NCBI GenBank assembly: GCA_005887895.1
Contig: VBPC01000276.1
Coordinates: 1-41,250, forward strand
Origin: Candidatus Rokuibacteriota bacterium
Lineage (GTDB): Bacteria > Methylomirabilota > Methylomirabilia > Rokubacteriales > CSP1-6
Reading direction: 5' to 3'
Length of the DNA stretch: 41,250 bases
This document shows positions 17,931 through 25,875 of this stretch, one piece after another. The stretch's first letter is position 1, and each line of letters opens with the position of its first letter. A model generated the notes under the pieces. The model searched no databases, was not told where the DNA came from, and saw only the letters and a program-made list of their open reading frames with translations. A program made the position numbers and the translations under genes.

Positions 17931-20545
17931 TCCAGAGGAGCGCCACAGCTGCGCCGGGGCGCTGCGAACATGTGGGGGGAGCGAGGGCCTTTCGAGGCCC
18001 CCTGCGAGCGCGGGATCCAGAGGAGCGCCACGGCTGCGCCGCGGCGCTGCGAACATGTGGGGGGAGCGGGGCCTTTCGAGGCCCCCTGCGAGCGCGGGAT
18101 CCAGAGGAGCGCCACGGCTGCGCCGGGGCGCTGCGAACATGTGGGGGGAGCGGAGGCCTTTCGAGGCCCCCTGCGAGCGCGGAACAGCGACGTGCCCAGA
18201 CCGAGGAAGACGATGTTGGCGGTCCAGGCCGCGAGCAGCGGCGGCAGCAGGTCGGCGCGCGCGAAGGCCAGCGCCACGTAGTGCACGACGAGATAGCCGG
18301 CCATGATCGCGATGGCCAGCCCGACGCCGAACAGGCGCCCGCCGCGCGGCGACTGCAGCGAGAACGGAATCGCCACCAGCACCATCACCAGGTTGACCAG
18401 GGGGAAGGACAGCTTGGAGTAAAGATCCACGATGTACTTCTTGACCTGGAATCCGGTGGCCTCCAGCCGGACGATGTAGTCGCGCAGCTCGCGGTAGCTC
18501 ATCGCCTCCGGCTGTTTCTGCACGCGCGTGAAGCTGTCGATCTCCTCCTGCAGGTCGAGCGCCGTCAGCACGAAGGGCAGCGTCTGCACCTCGCCGTGCG
18601 GGCCGAACACGCGGAAGGCGCCGTCGCTCAGCTCCCAGCCCTCCGGCGACCAGTGCGCGCGCCGGGCGTCGAGGCGCGCGAGGAGGCGGAACTTCTGGTC
18701 GACCTCCAGCACGGTCACACCGTACATGTCGCTGGCTGCCGGGTTCAGCAGCTCGACGCGGAAGAACCGACTATCCGCGGTGCGCAGCCACAGGCGCTCG
18801 CGCGTCTGCAGGTGACGGGGGAGCTGGCCCCGGATCTTCACGCGGTCGACCTCGTCGCCGAGCTCGTTGAGGCGCGGCAGCACCAGCTCCTGGAAGAGCC
18901 CTGAGGCGACGGCCACCGCGACGCCCAGCAGCAGCACCGGCGCCGCCACCCGGTAGAGGCTCATGCCGGCCGACTTCATGGCCGTCAGCTCGTGATACCG
19001 CGTCAACGCCAGGAACAGGAAGATCGTCGCCACCAGCATCACGACCGGCAGCCCGTTGTGCAGCTCGGCCGGCACCCGGTACACGAAGTGCTCGAGGACA
19101 TAGATGAGCGGGGGCTTGATGCGGATGAAGCGGTCGAGCGTCTTCATCAGGTCGATCACCACGAACAGCGCGGTGGCCACGGCCAGGCCGATCGCCATGA
19201 ACGCCAGCAGCTCCCGCACGAGATAACGGTCGAGGATGTGCGTCGACTCGCGACCGCCGCCGCTGGCGCGGACAGCGCCGCGCCGCCGCTGCGGCACCGC
19301 CCGCGCGGCGGCGGCGAGGGCGCGCCACAGCAGCGGCAGATGGGGGATCTGCCACTCGCGCGCCGTGCCCACGAGCAGGACGGCGCCGATGGTCGCGAAC
19401 AGGAGGTTCGGGGCCCAGATGGCGGCCCAGGCCGGCAGTCGCACCTGCAGCGCGGGGCCCTCCAGGGAGGTGAGCACGACGTAGTAGGCCACGAGGATGA
19501 CCAGGCTGCCGACCAGTGCGATCGAACGGCCGCCGCGGTGGGACCGCACGGCCAGCGGGAAGCCGATCAGCACAAAGACGATCGCGGCGACCGGGAACGC
19601 GAAGCGCTTGTGCCACTCGACCAGGAACGGCGCGCGGCCGTAGGCGTCGGCGCGCAGCTCGTCGATGCGCTCGGCCAGCGTGGCGAGCGGCAGGTCCTTC
19701 TCCGGCTTCTCGACGCGCGGCGCCGACTTCAGCGGCGAGTCGACGGAGAGGCTCATGTCGTAGATGCTGAAGTTGGTCAGCCGGTACCGGTCGGCGCTGG
19801 CGGCGCCGCCGAGCGGCGCCGGTGGCGCGCCCTTGGGATCGCTGATCGGCGGCACCGCCGGCGCCGCCGGCAGGACGTCGGCCTCGCTGACGGCCCCATT
19901 GATGAGCCGCAGCGTGATGCGGCGGTTGGCCTCGTCGGCGAGCAGGCGGCCGTCGCGGGCGGTGATGATGCGCGACACCTTCGGATCGCGCTCGTCGGAG
20001 ACGAGCAGACCACGCAGCGCCACCTGGGAGGCGCTGACGTCCTCGACGTAGATGATGACGTCGCCGAACGTCGGGTTGAACACGCGCTCGGCCAGTCCGC
20101 TGGCCGCGCGGGCCTGGACGATCTTGAAGAGCTGGCGCTGGAACTCCTCGTTGGCGATCGGATTGATCACGAGCGTCAGGGCGGCGGTCACCAGCATGAC
20201 CAGCACGGCGGCGGCCAGGACGGGGCGGAACAGGCGCAGCAGGCTGACGCCGGCCGCCTTGCACGCGATGATCTCGAGGTCGCCGGCCAGGCGGCCGCCG
20301 GCCAGCAGCACCGCCACCAGCAGTGCCATCGGCAGCGTGTGGGCCAGGAACGACGGCAGCATGAACACCAGGAGCTGGACCACCAGGTGGAATGGCACGC
20401 CCTTGGTGATGACCAGCTCGGTGAGCTGGTAGATGCGATCGATGACGAGGAAGAACGTGAACAGAGCGCTGCCGAAGAGGAACGGCGAGACGAGCTCGCG
20501 CGCGATGTAGCGGTCGAGTACCGGCAGCGCCGGCCACCTCATCAT
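17915..20545 (-). CDS. LPS export permease, LptF-LptG fusion
   Basis: LptF and LptG are normally separate permeases that with LptB extract LPS from the inner membrane. Here one uninterrupted 876-residue frame encodes both. The LptF-like half (about 1-415) begins LDRYIARELVSPFLFG and has MLPSFLAHTLPMALLVAVLL, ITLRLINGAV and EWHKRFAFPVAAIVFVLIGFPLAV. The LptG-like half (about 442-790) begins HILDRYLVRELLAF and has AELHNGLPVVMLVATIF, ALTRYHELTAMKSAGMSL and YSKLSFPLVNLVMVLVAIPFSL. Each half has the expected six-helix, periplasmic-domain layout; a basic Ala/Arg-rich linker joins them. The last ~88 residues come from the tandem repeats and are not LptG-like. The start at 20545 (ATGATG) gives a normal LptF N-terminus; an in-frame ATG at 20620 would overlap the divergent gene. 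A sequencing error removing a stop cannot be excluded. Confidence 0.88.
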   Translation of the reverse strand: MMRWPALPVLDRYIARELVSPFLFGSALFTFFLVIDRIYQLTELVITKGVPFHLVVQLLVFMLPSFLAHTLPMALLVAVLLAGGRLAGDLEIIACKAAGVSLLRLFRPVLAAAVLVMLVTAALTLVINPIANEEFQRQLFKIVQARAASGLAERVFNPTFGDVIIYVEDVSASQVALRGLLVSDERDPKVSRIITARDGRLLADEANRRITLRLINGAVSEADVLPAAPAVPPISDPKGAPPAPLGGAASADRYRLTNFSIYDMSLSVDSPLKSAPRVEKPEKDLPLATLAERIDELRADAYGRAPFLVEWHKRFAFPVAAIVFVLIGFPLAVRSHRGGRSIALVGSLVILVAYYVVLTSLEGPALQVRLPAWAAIWAPNLLFATIGAVLLVGTAREWQIPHLPLLWRALAAAARAVPQRRRGAVRASGGGRESTHILDRYLVRELLAFMAIGLAVATALFVVIDLMKTLDRFIRIKPPLIYVLEHFVYRVPAELHNGLPVVMLVATIFLFLALTRYHELTAMKSAGMSLYRVAAPVLLLGVAVAVASGLFQELVLPRLNELGDEVDRVKIRGQLPRHLQTRERLWLRTADSRFFRVELLNPAASDMYGVTVLEVDQKFRLLARLDARRAHWSPEGWELSDGAFRVFGPHGEVQTLPFVLTALDLQEEIDSFTRVQKQPEAMSYRELRDYIVRLEATGFQVKKYIVDLYSKLSFPLVNLVMVLVAIPFSLQSPRGGRLFGVGLAIAIMAGYLVVHYVALAFARADLLPPLLAAWTANIVFLGLGTSLFRARRGPRKASAPPTCSQRPGAAVALLWIPRSQGASKGPAPPTCSQRRGAAVALLWIPRSQGASKGPRSPHMFAAPRRSCGAPLDHLPR
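17931..18183. repeat. Three tandem 84-85 bp repeats with an internal hairpin
   Basis: The copies are 17931-18015 (85 bp), 18016-18099 (84 bp) and 18100-18183 (84 bp), each starting TCCAGAGGAGCGCCAC and differing at only a few bases. Each contains ACATGTGGGGGGAGCG followed by a stem-loop with TTCG loop; in copy 2 this is GGGGCCT-TTCG-AGGCCCC. The array sits at the junction of two convergent genes and is read as the last ~88 codons of lptFG on the minus strand. Because 84 is divisible by three, copies 2 and 3 encode near-identical 28-residue units (GASKGP...LLWIPRSQ). No spacers separate the copies, so it is not CRISPR. Confidence 0.9.
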
Positions 20546-20567
20546 CGGTCTGTTGTACCATAGCCCG

Positions 20568-21605
20568 ATGTTGCGCTCCGTCCACCGGGCGCTTCTCGTC
20601 GCCGGCCTCGCGCTCGTCACGGCCAGCGCCGCCGCCGGCGCCGATCGCGCCGATCGTCTCGATCGCTTCCGCGAGCTGGCCGCCAGCCGTCTCGGCCTCG
20701 CCCAGCTCGGCGACGGCGACGCGCCGATCGAGGCCTATCGCGACATCTACGCGCTGCTGGACGACGAGATCGTCGAGAGTCTGGCGTCGGGCGGACCGTT
20801 CGCGTCCCTGGCATTCCTCCAGGACCGGCTCGACACCTTCGCAGAGGCGTGGGGCGGCGCCACGCTGCGGCTGTCGCGCGCCGGCCCGCTGTTCGTCGGC
20901 GCCTTCACGCTGGACGAGCGGTCGGCCGCCAACAGCGTGCGCGTGTACGGCCGGCTCGGCGCGGAGCCGGCGCTGCTGAGCGCCGTGTACGGCCAGGGCC
21001 GCCCGAGCGTGCACCTGCTGCCGGCGGCGGCCGACGGCGCGGCGGTGCTGGTCGCCTGGGAGGGCCTGGCGTCACGCTGGGGCACGCGGCCGCTGCACGT
21101 CGAGCTGTTGCGTCGCGACGGCGATCGCATGCGGGTGGCGTGGTCCACGACCGACGTGTTCGCCGAGGGCCTGCTGGCGCGCAGCTGGGCGGTGCGCGGC
21201 GCCGAGGTGCGCATCCGCTACGAGCTCCGGTATCCCGGCTGGGCGCCCGGCTGCGAGGGCCAGACCGAGCAGGAGGACGTCTATCGGGTGACGCCGAACG
21301 TGGTGACCCGCCTCGCCCGGCGGCAGGTCGACGGCTGGCATCGCGAGCTGCACGCCGTGGTCGAGCGCCTGACGAGCGCGCTGGCCACCGGCGACGAGTC
21401 CACGGTGGCCGCGCTGGTGCCCGACCGCGGGCTGCGCGCGCGGCTGCCGGCGGCGCTCCACGCCGAGCCCGTCTGCGACGCGCGCGAGAGCGGGGAGGCG
21501 GTGTCGGTCGGCGCCGTCGCCGCCGACCGGCGTCCGTGGGCGTTGACGTTCCGCCGGCTGACGGCCGGCTGGCGCCTGACCGCCGCCACCCCGGTGCTAC
21601 AATGA
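20568..21605 (+). CDS. Secreted protein of unknown function
   Basis: I do not recognise this 345-residue protein. It has a signal peptide (residues 1 to about 25, core ALLVAGLALVTASAAAGA). The middle, about 60-240, is probably beta-rich. The C-terminal ~85 residues (LHAVVERLTSALATGDESTVAALV onward, ending FRRLTAGWRLTAATPV) resemble an NTF2/SnoaL-like alpha-beta fold; that is a weak impression. It contains two Cys, in APGCEGQ and PVCDA. It starts only 22 bases from the divergent lptFG start, and its stop overlaps the predicted -10 of valS. Export and the neighbour suggest an envelope role, which is inference. A TTG at 20553 is an alternative start. Confidence 0.7.
   Translation: MLRSVHRALLVAGLALVTASAAAGADRADRLDRFRELAASRLGLAQLGDGDAPIEAYRDIYALLDDEIVESLASGGPFASLAFLQDRLDTFAEAWGGATLRLSRAGPLFVGAFTLDERSAANSVRVYGRLGAEPALLSAVYGQGRPSVHLLPAAADGAAVLVAWEGLASRWGTRPLHVELLRRDGDRMRVAWSTTDVFAEGLLARSWAVRGAEVRIRYELRYPGWAPGCEGQTEQEDVYRVTPNVVTRLARRQVDGWHRELHAVVERLTSALATGDESTVAALVPDRGLRARLPAALHAEPVCDARESGEAVSVGAVAADRRPWALTFRRLTAGWRLTAATPVLQ
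21576..21603 (+). promoter_or_regulatory. Predicted promoter of valS
   Basis: CTGACC (21576-21581), a 16-base spacer and TACAAT (21598-21603) preceded by TGC as an extended -10. It lies in the last codons of the upstream gene and would give a very short leader before the ATG at 21619. Confidence 0.45.
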
Positions 21606-21618
21606 CGTTCTCCAGAGC

Positions 21619-24252
21619 ATGACGCCGGCGAATCAGTCTTCCGCCACGATCCCCGATCGTTACGAGCCGGCCGCCGTCGAGGCGCGCTGGTATCCCGAGT
21701 GGGAGAAGCGCGGATACTTCCGCGCCGATCCCGAGTCGCCGAGGCCGCCCTACTGCATCGTCATCCCGCCGCCCAACGTGACCGGGTCGCTGCACGTCGG
21801 TCACGCGCTGGACAACACGCTGCAGGACATCCTCATCCGCAGCAAGCGCATGGACGGCTTCAACACGCTCTGGCAGCCGGGCACCGATCACGCCGGGATC
21901 GCCACCCAGGTCGTCGTCGAGCGCCAGCTGGCCGCCGAGGGCAAGACGAAGCAGGACGTCGGCCGCGCGGCGTTCCTGCAGCGCGTGTGGGCCTGGAAGG
22001 AGGAGGCGGGTGGCACGATCATCCGTCAGCTCAAGAAGCTCGGTGCCTCCTGCGACTGGTCGCGCCTGCGCTTCACCATGGACGAGGGGCTGTCGCGCGC
22101 CGTGCGCGAGGTGTTCGTGCGCCTGTACGACGAGGGACTGATCTACCGCGACGACTACATCGTCAACTGGTGCCCGCGCTGCCAGACGGTGCTCTCCGAC
22201 CTCGAGGTCGAGCGCGAGGAGCGCGACGCCGACTTCGTCTACATCAAGTACGGACCGCTGACGCTCGGCACGGTGCGCCCGGAGACGAAGCTGGGCGACA
22301 CCGGCGTGGCCGTGCACCCGGGCGATCCGCGCTACGCGCAGTACGTCGGCCGGACGCTGCGGATTCCCTCGGTCGAGGGCGAGATCGACATCAAGGTCGT
22401 CGCCGACGAGGCCGTCGACCCGGAGTTCGGCACCGGCGTCATCAAGGTCACGCCGGGCCACGACCCCACCGACTTCGAGATCGGCCGACGCCACGGCCTG
22501 CCCGTGCGCACGGTCATCGGCTTCGACGGCAAGATGACGGCGGCGGCCGGCAAGTACGCGGGGCTCGACCGCTTCGAGTGTCGCCGGCGCATCGTGGAGG
22601 ACATGCAGGGGCTCGGGCTCATCGATCGCGTCGAGCCCTACCGCCATGCCGTCGGTCTCTGCTATCGCTGCAAGACGGTGGTGGAGCCGCTGGTCTCCAA
22701 GCAGTGGTACGTCAACGTCAAGCCGCTGGCCGAGGTCGCGCTGGCCGCCGCCCACGACGGGCGGATCACCTTCATCCCGGCCGGCTGGCGGAACACCTAC
22801 GACCAGTGGATGCAGAACATTCGCCCGTGGTGCATCTCGCGTCAGCTGTGGTGGGGCCACCGCATCCCGGCCTGGTACTGCGACAAGGACGGATCGGTCC
22901 ACGTCTCGCGCACCGACCTGACGACCTGTCCGAAGTGCGGGGGCCCGCTGCGCCAGGATCCTGACGTGCTCGACACGTGGTTCTCCTCGGGCCTGTGGCC
23001 GTTCTCGACGCTCGGCTGGCCGGACGACACGCCGGAGCTGCGCACGTGGTATCCGACCTCGGTGCTCGTGACCGGCTTCGACATCATCTTCTTCTGGGTC
23101 GCCCGCATGGCGATGCTGGGCCTGCACTTCATGAAGGCCGAGCCGTTCCGCCACGTCTACATCCACGCCCTCGTGCGCGACGCCGAGGGCCAGAAGATGT
23201 CCAAGTCGAAGGGCAACATCGTCGATCCCCTGGCCATCATGAGCACCTACGGGACCGACGCCTTCCGGTTCACGCTGGCGGCCTTCGCCGCGCAGGGCCG
23301 CGACATCCGCATCAGCGACGAGCGCGTGGAGGGCTATCGCAACTTCGCCAACAAGCTCTGGAACGCCGCCCGCCTGGTGCTGGCCAACCTCGAGGGCTAC
23401 GACGCGGCCGGCGACGCGGCGCCGGCCGGGCTGGCCGGGCGCTGGCTCGAGAGCCGGCTGCACGCCACGATTCACGACGTCCGGGCGGCGCTCGACGCCT
23501 ATCGCTTCAACGACGCCGCCGGCGCCATCTACCAGTTCCTCTGGAACGACTTCTGCGACTGGTACCTCGAGATCGCCAAGATCTCGCTCTACCGCCCCGA
23601 GGATCCGGCCGAGCGTCACCGGGTGCAGCACACGCTGGTGACCGTGCTGGAGGCGACGCTGCGCCTGCTGCATCCCTTCATGCCGTTCATCACGGAGGAG
23701 CTCTGGCAGCGGCTGCCGCACGACGGCGAGTCGATCATGGTGGCCGCCTACCCGAAGGCCTCGCGCACCGGCACCGACGCCGAGGCCGAGCGGCAGATGG
23801 GCGTGCTGATCCAGGTGATCACCGCGATCCGGAACATCCGCGGCGAGATGCGCATCTCGCCGGCGCAGACGCTGCGCGTCATCGTGAAGGCGGCGGACGC
23901 CGACGCGCCGCTGCTGCGCGAGCACACGACGCTCATCGAGACGCTGGCCCGCGCGCGCCTGACGCTCGACCCGCGGGCCACACGCCCCCGGGCCTCCGCG
24001 CTGGGGGTGGTCGGCGGCTCGGAGCTCTACGTCGAGCTCGAAGGGCTCGTCGACCTCGCGGCCGAGCGCCAGCGCCTGGAGAAGGAGATCAAGCGGATCG
24101 AGGACACGATCGCCTTCACACGGGGCAAGCTGGCGCGGCCGGACTTCACCGAGCGGGCGCCGGCCGAGATCGTGGACAAGGAGCGCGAGAAGCTCGCCGA
24201 GCAGGAGGCGCGGCACGCCAAGCTGGTCGCCAGCCTGAGCTGGGTAGGGTGA
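21619..24252 (+). CDS. valS: Valyl-tRNA synthetase
   Basis: ValS charges tRNA(Val) and hydrolyses mischarged Thr-tRNA(Val). The 877-residue class I synthetase has PPPNVTGSLHVGHALDNTLQ (HIGH motif as HVGH), the CP1 editing domain with VRPETKLGDTGVAVHPGDPR and GTGVIKVTPGHDPTDFE, WCISRQLWWGHRIPAWYC, a Cys pair (CPKCGG), and KMSKSKGN. The anticodon-binding helical domain follows (NKLWNAARLVL, FLWNDFCDWYLE). A C-terminal coiled coil (about 805-875) is typical of ValS. Length matches the family. The stop overlaps birA by four bases. Confidence 0.97.
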   Translation: MTPANQSSATIPDRYEPAAVEARWYPEWEKRGYFRADPESPRPPYCIVIPPPNVTGSLHVGHALDNTLQDILIRSKRMDGFNTLWQPGTDHAGIATQVVVERQLAAEGKTKQDVGRAAFLQRVWAWKEEAGGTIIRQLKKLGASCDWSRLRFTMDEGLSRAVREVFVRLYDEGLIYRDDYIVNWCPRCQTVLSDLEVEREERDADFVYIKYGPLTLGTVRPETKLGDTGVAVHPGDPRYAQYVGRTLRIPSVEGEIDIKVVADEAVDPEFGTGVIKVTPGHDPTDFEIGRRHGLPVRTVIGFDGKMTAAAGKYAGLDRFECRRRIVEDMQGLGLIDRVEPYRHAVGLCYRCKTVVEPLVSKQWYVNVKPLAEVALAAAHDGRITFIPAGWRNTYDQWMQNIRPWCISRQLWWGHRIPAWYCDKDGSVHVSRTDLTTCPKCGGPLRQDPDVLDTWFSSGLWPFSTLGWPDDTPELRTWYPTSVLVTGFDIIFFWVARMAMLGLHFMKAEPFRHVYIHALVRDAEGQKMSKSKGNIVDPLAIMSTYGTDAFRFTLAAFAAQGRDIRISDERVEGYRNFANKLWNAARLVLANLEGYDAAGDAAPAGLAGRWLESRLHATIHDVRAALDAYRFNDAAGAIYQFLWNDFCDWYLEIAKISLYRPEDPAERHRVQHTLVTVLEATLRLLHPFMPFITEELWQRLPHDGESIMVAAYPKASRTGTDAEAERQMGVLIQVITAIRNIRGEMRISPAQTLRVIVKAADADAPLLREHTTLIETLARARLTLDPRATRPRASALGVVGGSELYVELEGLVDLAAERQRLEKEIKRIEDTIAFTRGKLARPDFTERAPAEIVDKEREKLAEQEARHAKLVASLSWVG

Positions 24253-24980
24253 CGGCGCCGGTGGCGGTGCCCTCGATCGTCCGGCTCGGCCGCGTCGCCT
24301 CCACCCAGGCGGTGGCGTTCGCGCTGGCCGCCGACGGCGCGCCGGATCGCACCGTCGTCGTCGCCGAGTCGCAGGCGGCCGGTCGCGGCCGGCGCGGGCG
24401 GGCGTGGCTCGACGAGCCCGGGGCCAGCCTGCTGACGTCGATCGTGCTGCGGCCGCGCCTGGCGCCAGCGCAGCTGCCCGCGCTCTCGCTCACCGCCGCC
24501 GTGGCCGTCGCCGAGGCCCTGGCCGCCGTCGCCGGCCTGGCGCCGCGGCTCAAGTGGCCCAACGACGTCCTCGTCGACGGCCGCAAGATCGCCGGCATCC
24601 TGCTCGAGAGTCGCCTCGATCCCTCGCCGCTCGTCGTCCTCGGCGTCGGGATCAACGTGCGCCAGCGGACGTTCCCGGCCGACGTGGGCGATCGCGCGAC
24701 GTCGGTGCGGCTGGCGAGCGGGCGCGAGGTCGCGCTCGACGCCGTGCTCGCCGCTCTGCTCGAGGCGCTCGATCGCTGGCGCGAGCGGCTCGAGCGCGAC
24801 GGCTTCGAGCCGGCGCGGGTGCGCTGGCGGACGCTGGCCGACACGCTCGGACGAACGGTGACCGTCGACGGCGTGCGTGGCGTGGCGATGGACGTGGACG
24901 CCGACGGCGCGCTGGTGATCGTCGACGGCGGGCACCGGCAGCGCGTTCTGGCCGGCGATGTCGGTGAGGAGACGGCCTGA
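24249..24980 (+). CDS. birA: Biotin--[acetyl-CoA-carboxylase] ligase (catalytic domain only)
   Basis: This enzyme attaches biotin to the carboxyl carrier protein of acetyl-CoA carboxylase. The 243-residue protein has ESQAAGRGRRGRAW (biotin/ATP loop), LKWPNDVLVDGRKIAGILLE and VVLGVGINV, then a small C-terminal SH3-like domain. It lacks the N-terminal DNA-binding helix-turn-helix of E. coli BirA, so it should be a ligase without repressor function. The GTG start at 24249 overlaps the valS stop (GTGA), and the stop overlaps the coaX ATG by one base. accA, encoding a subunit of the target complex, lies in the same window. Confidence 0.94.
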   Translation: MTAPVAVPSIVRLGRVASTQAVAFALAADGAPDRTVVVAESQAAGRGRRGRAWLDEPGASLLTSIVLRPRLAPAQLPALSLTAAVAVAEALAAVAGLAPRLKWPNDVLVDGRKIAGILLESRLDPSPLVVLGVGINVRQRTFPADVGDRATSVRLASGREVALDAVLAALLEALDRWRERLERDGFEPARVRWRTLADTLGRTVTVDGVRGVAMDVDADGALVIVDGGHRQRVLAGDVGEETA

Positions 24981-25759
24981 TGCTGCTGGCGCTCGACGTC
25001 GGCAACACCAATCTCAAGATCGCCGCCTACGAGGGTTCGACCCAGCTGGCGGCCTGGCGACTGCTCAGCCGCCGCGATCAGACCGCCGACGAGTACGGGC
25101 TGTTCATCGGCAGCCTGCTGCGGGCCCGCGGCATTGACCCGGGCCGGGTCGCGGGCGTGGCGATCGCCAACGTCGTGCCCCAGGTCCAGTCCACGCTCGA
25201 GTGGATGTGCGAGCACCACTTCGGGCAGCCGGCCTTCAGCGTCAGCGCCGAGAACAGCGGCGTCGTGCTCGCCGCCGACTCACCGGCCGAGGTCGGGGCC
25301 GATCGGATCGTGACCGTGATCGGCGCGCTGGCACGGCACCGGCCCCCACTGGTCGTCATCGACCTCGGCACGGCGACGAAGTTCAACTGCGTGAACGCCC
25401 GCGGCGACTTCATCGGCGGCGCCATCGCGCCCGGCATCCGCACCGCCGCCGATGCGCTGCTGAGCCGGGCGGCGCGGCTGTTCAACGTCGAGCTCACGCG
25501 CCCCAAGGAGGCCGTGGCCCGGAACACGGTGACGAACATCCAGTCGGGGTTCGTGTACGGGTTCGCCGCGCTGATCGACGGCATGGTCGCCCGCATCCGG
25601 GCCGAGATGGGCGGCGAGCCGACGATCGTGGCCACCGGCGGCCTGGCGCCCCTGGTCGCCGACGTGACGCCCTCGATCCAGCACGTCTACGAGCACCTCA
25701 CGCTGGAGGGCCTGCGCCTGGCGTGGGAGCGCGCCCACGGGGCGGAGCCGCGCCGTTGA
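24980..25759 (+). CDS. coaX: Type III pantothenate kinase
   Basis: CoaX phosphorylates pantothenate in the first step of coenzyme A synthesis. The 259-residue ASKHA-fold protein has the phosphate-binding DVGNTNLKIAAYEG at its N-terminus, ADSPAEVGADRIVTVIGAL, and DLGTATKFNCVNARGDFIGGAIAPGI, all diagnostic for type III enzymes. The birA-coaX pairing recurs in several phyla. ATG at 24980 is preceded by GAGGAG at 24966-24971. The stop codon at 25757-25759 lies inside the -35 box of the next gene's promoter. Confidence 0.95.
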   Translation: MLLALDVGNTNLKIAAYEGSTQLAAWRLLSRRDQTADEYGLFIGSLLRARGIDPGRVAGVAIANVVPQVQSTLEWMCEHHFGQPAFSVSAENSGVVLAADSPAEVGADRIVTVIGALARHRPPLVVIDLGTATKFNCVNARGDFIGGAIAPGIRTAADALLSRAARLFNVELTRPKEAVARNTVTNIQSGFVYGFAALIDGMVARIRAEMGGEPTIVATGGLAPLVADVTPSIQHVYEHLTLEGLRLAWERAHGAEPRR

Positions 25760-25784
25760 CACCATGCGGCAGCGTCGGTATACT
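25756..25784 (+). promoter_or_regulatory. Near-consensus sigma-70 promoter of the guaB3 gene
   Basis: TTGACA (25756-25761, a perfect -35), a 17-base spacer and TATACT (25779-25784, 5 of 6). This is the best housekeeping promoter I see in the window. Transcription should start near 25791, leaving a leader of about 85 bases that contains an inverted repeat. Confidence 0.8.
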
Positions 25785-25813
25785 GCGCTAAATCTAGTGG
25801 GTGGTCGGGCGGC

Positions 25814-25833
25814 GATCCCTACATTTGGGGATC
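25814..25833 (+). repeat. Inverted repeat in the guaB3 leader
   Basis: GATCCC (25814-25819), an eight-base loop and GGGATC (25828-25833), inside the predicted untranslated leader. The stem is only six base pairs, with no T-run; a regulatory role is possible but unproven. Confidence 0.35.
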
Positions 25834-25875
25834 CGGGCGGGGAACTCGAGCAGCCGGACAAGGGGGAGACGACGC

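Noticed and set aside
17931..18183. CRISPR array
   Set aside because: The three copies are directly adjacent with no spacers, the unit is 84 bp, and no cas gene is nearby.
19200..19330. Frameshift or pseudogene at the LptF-LptG junction
   Set aside because: The frame is continuous with no stop, both halves have intact motifs in the same frame, and the linker has the same base composition as its surroundings. A sequencing error removing a stop remains possible.
18771..21014. A 747-codon minus-strand frame overlapping lptFG and the secreted-protein gene
   Set aside because: It is in a different frame from lptFG, covers the divergent start region and yields Arg/Ala/Gly-rich low-complexity sequence.
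20905..24216. A 1103-codon open frame on the minus strand across valS
   Set aside because: It is antisense to valS, which has complete synthetase motifs. Its product is low-complexity Arg/His/Asp/Leu/Gly-rich sequence without domains, as expected from GC-rich antisense frames.
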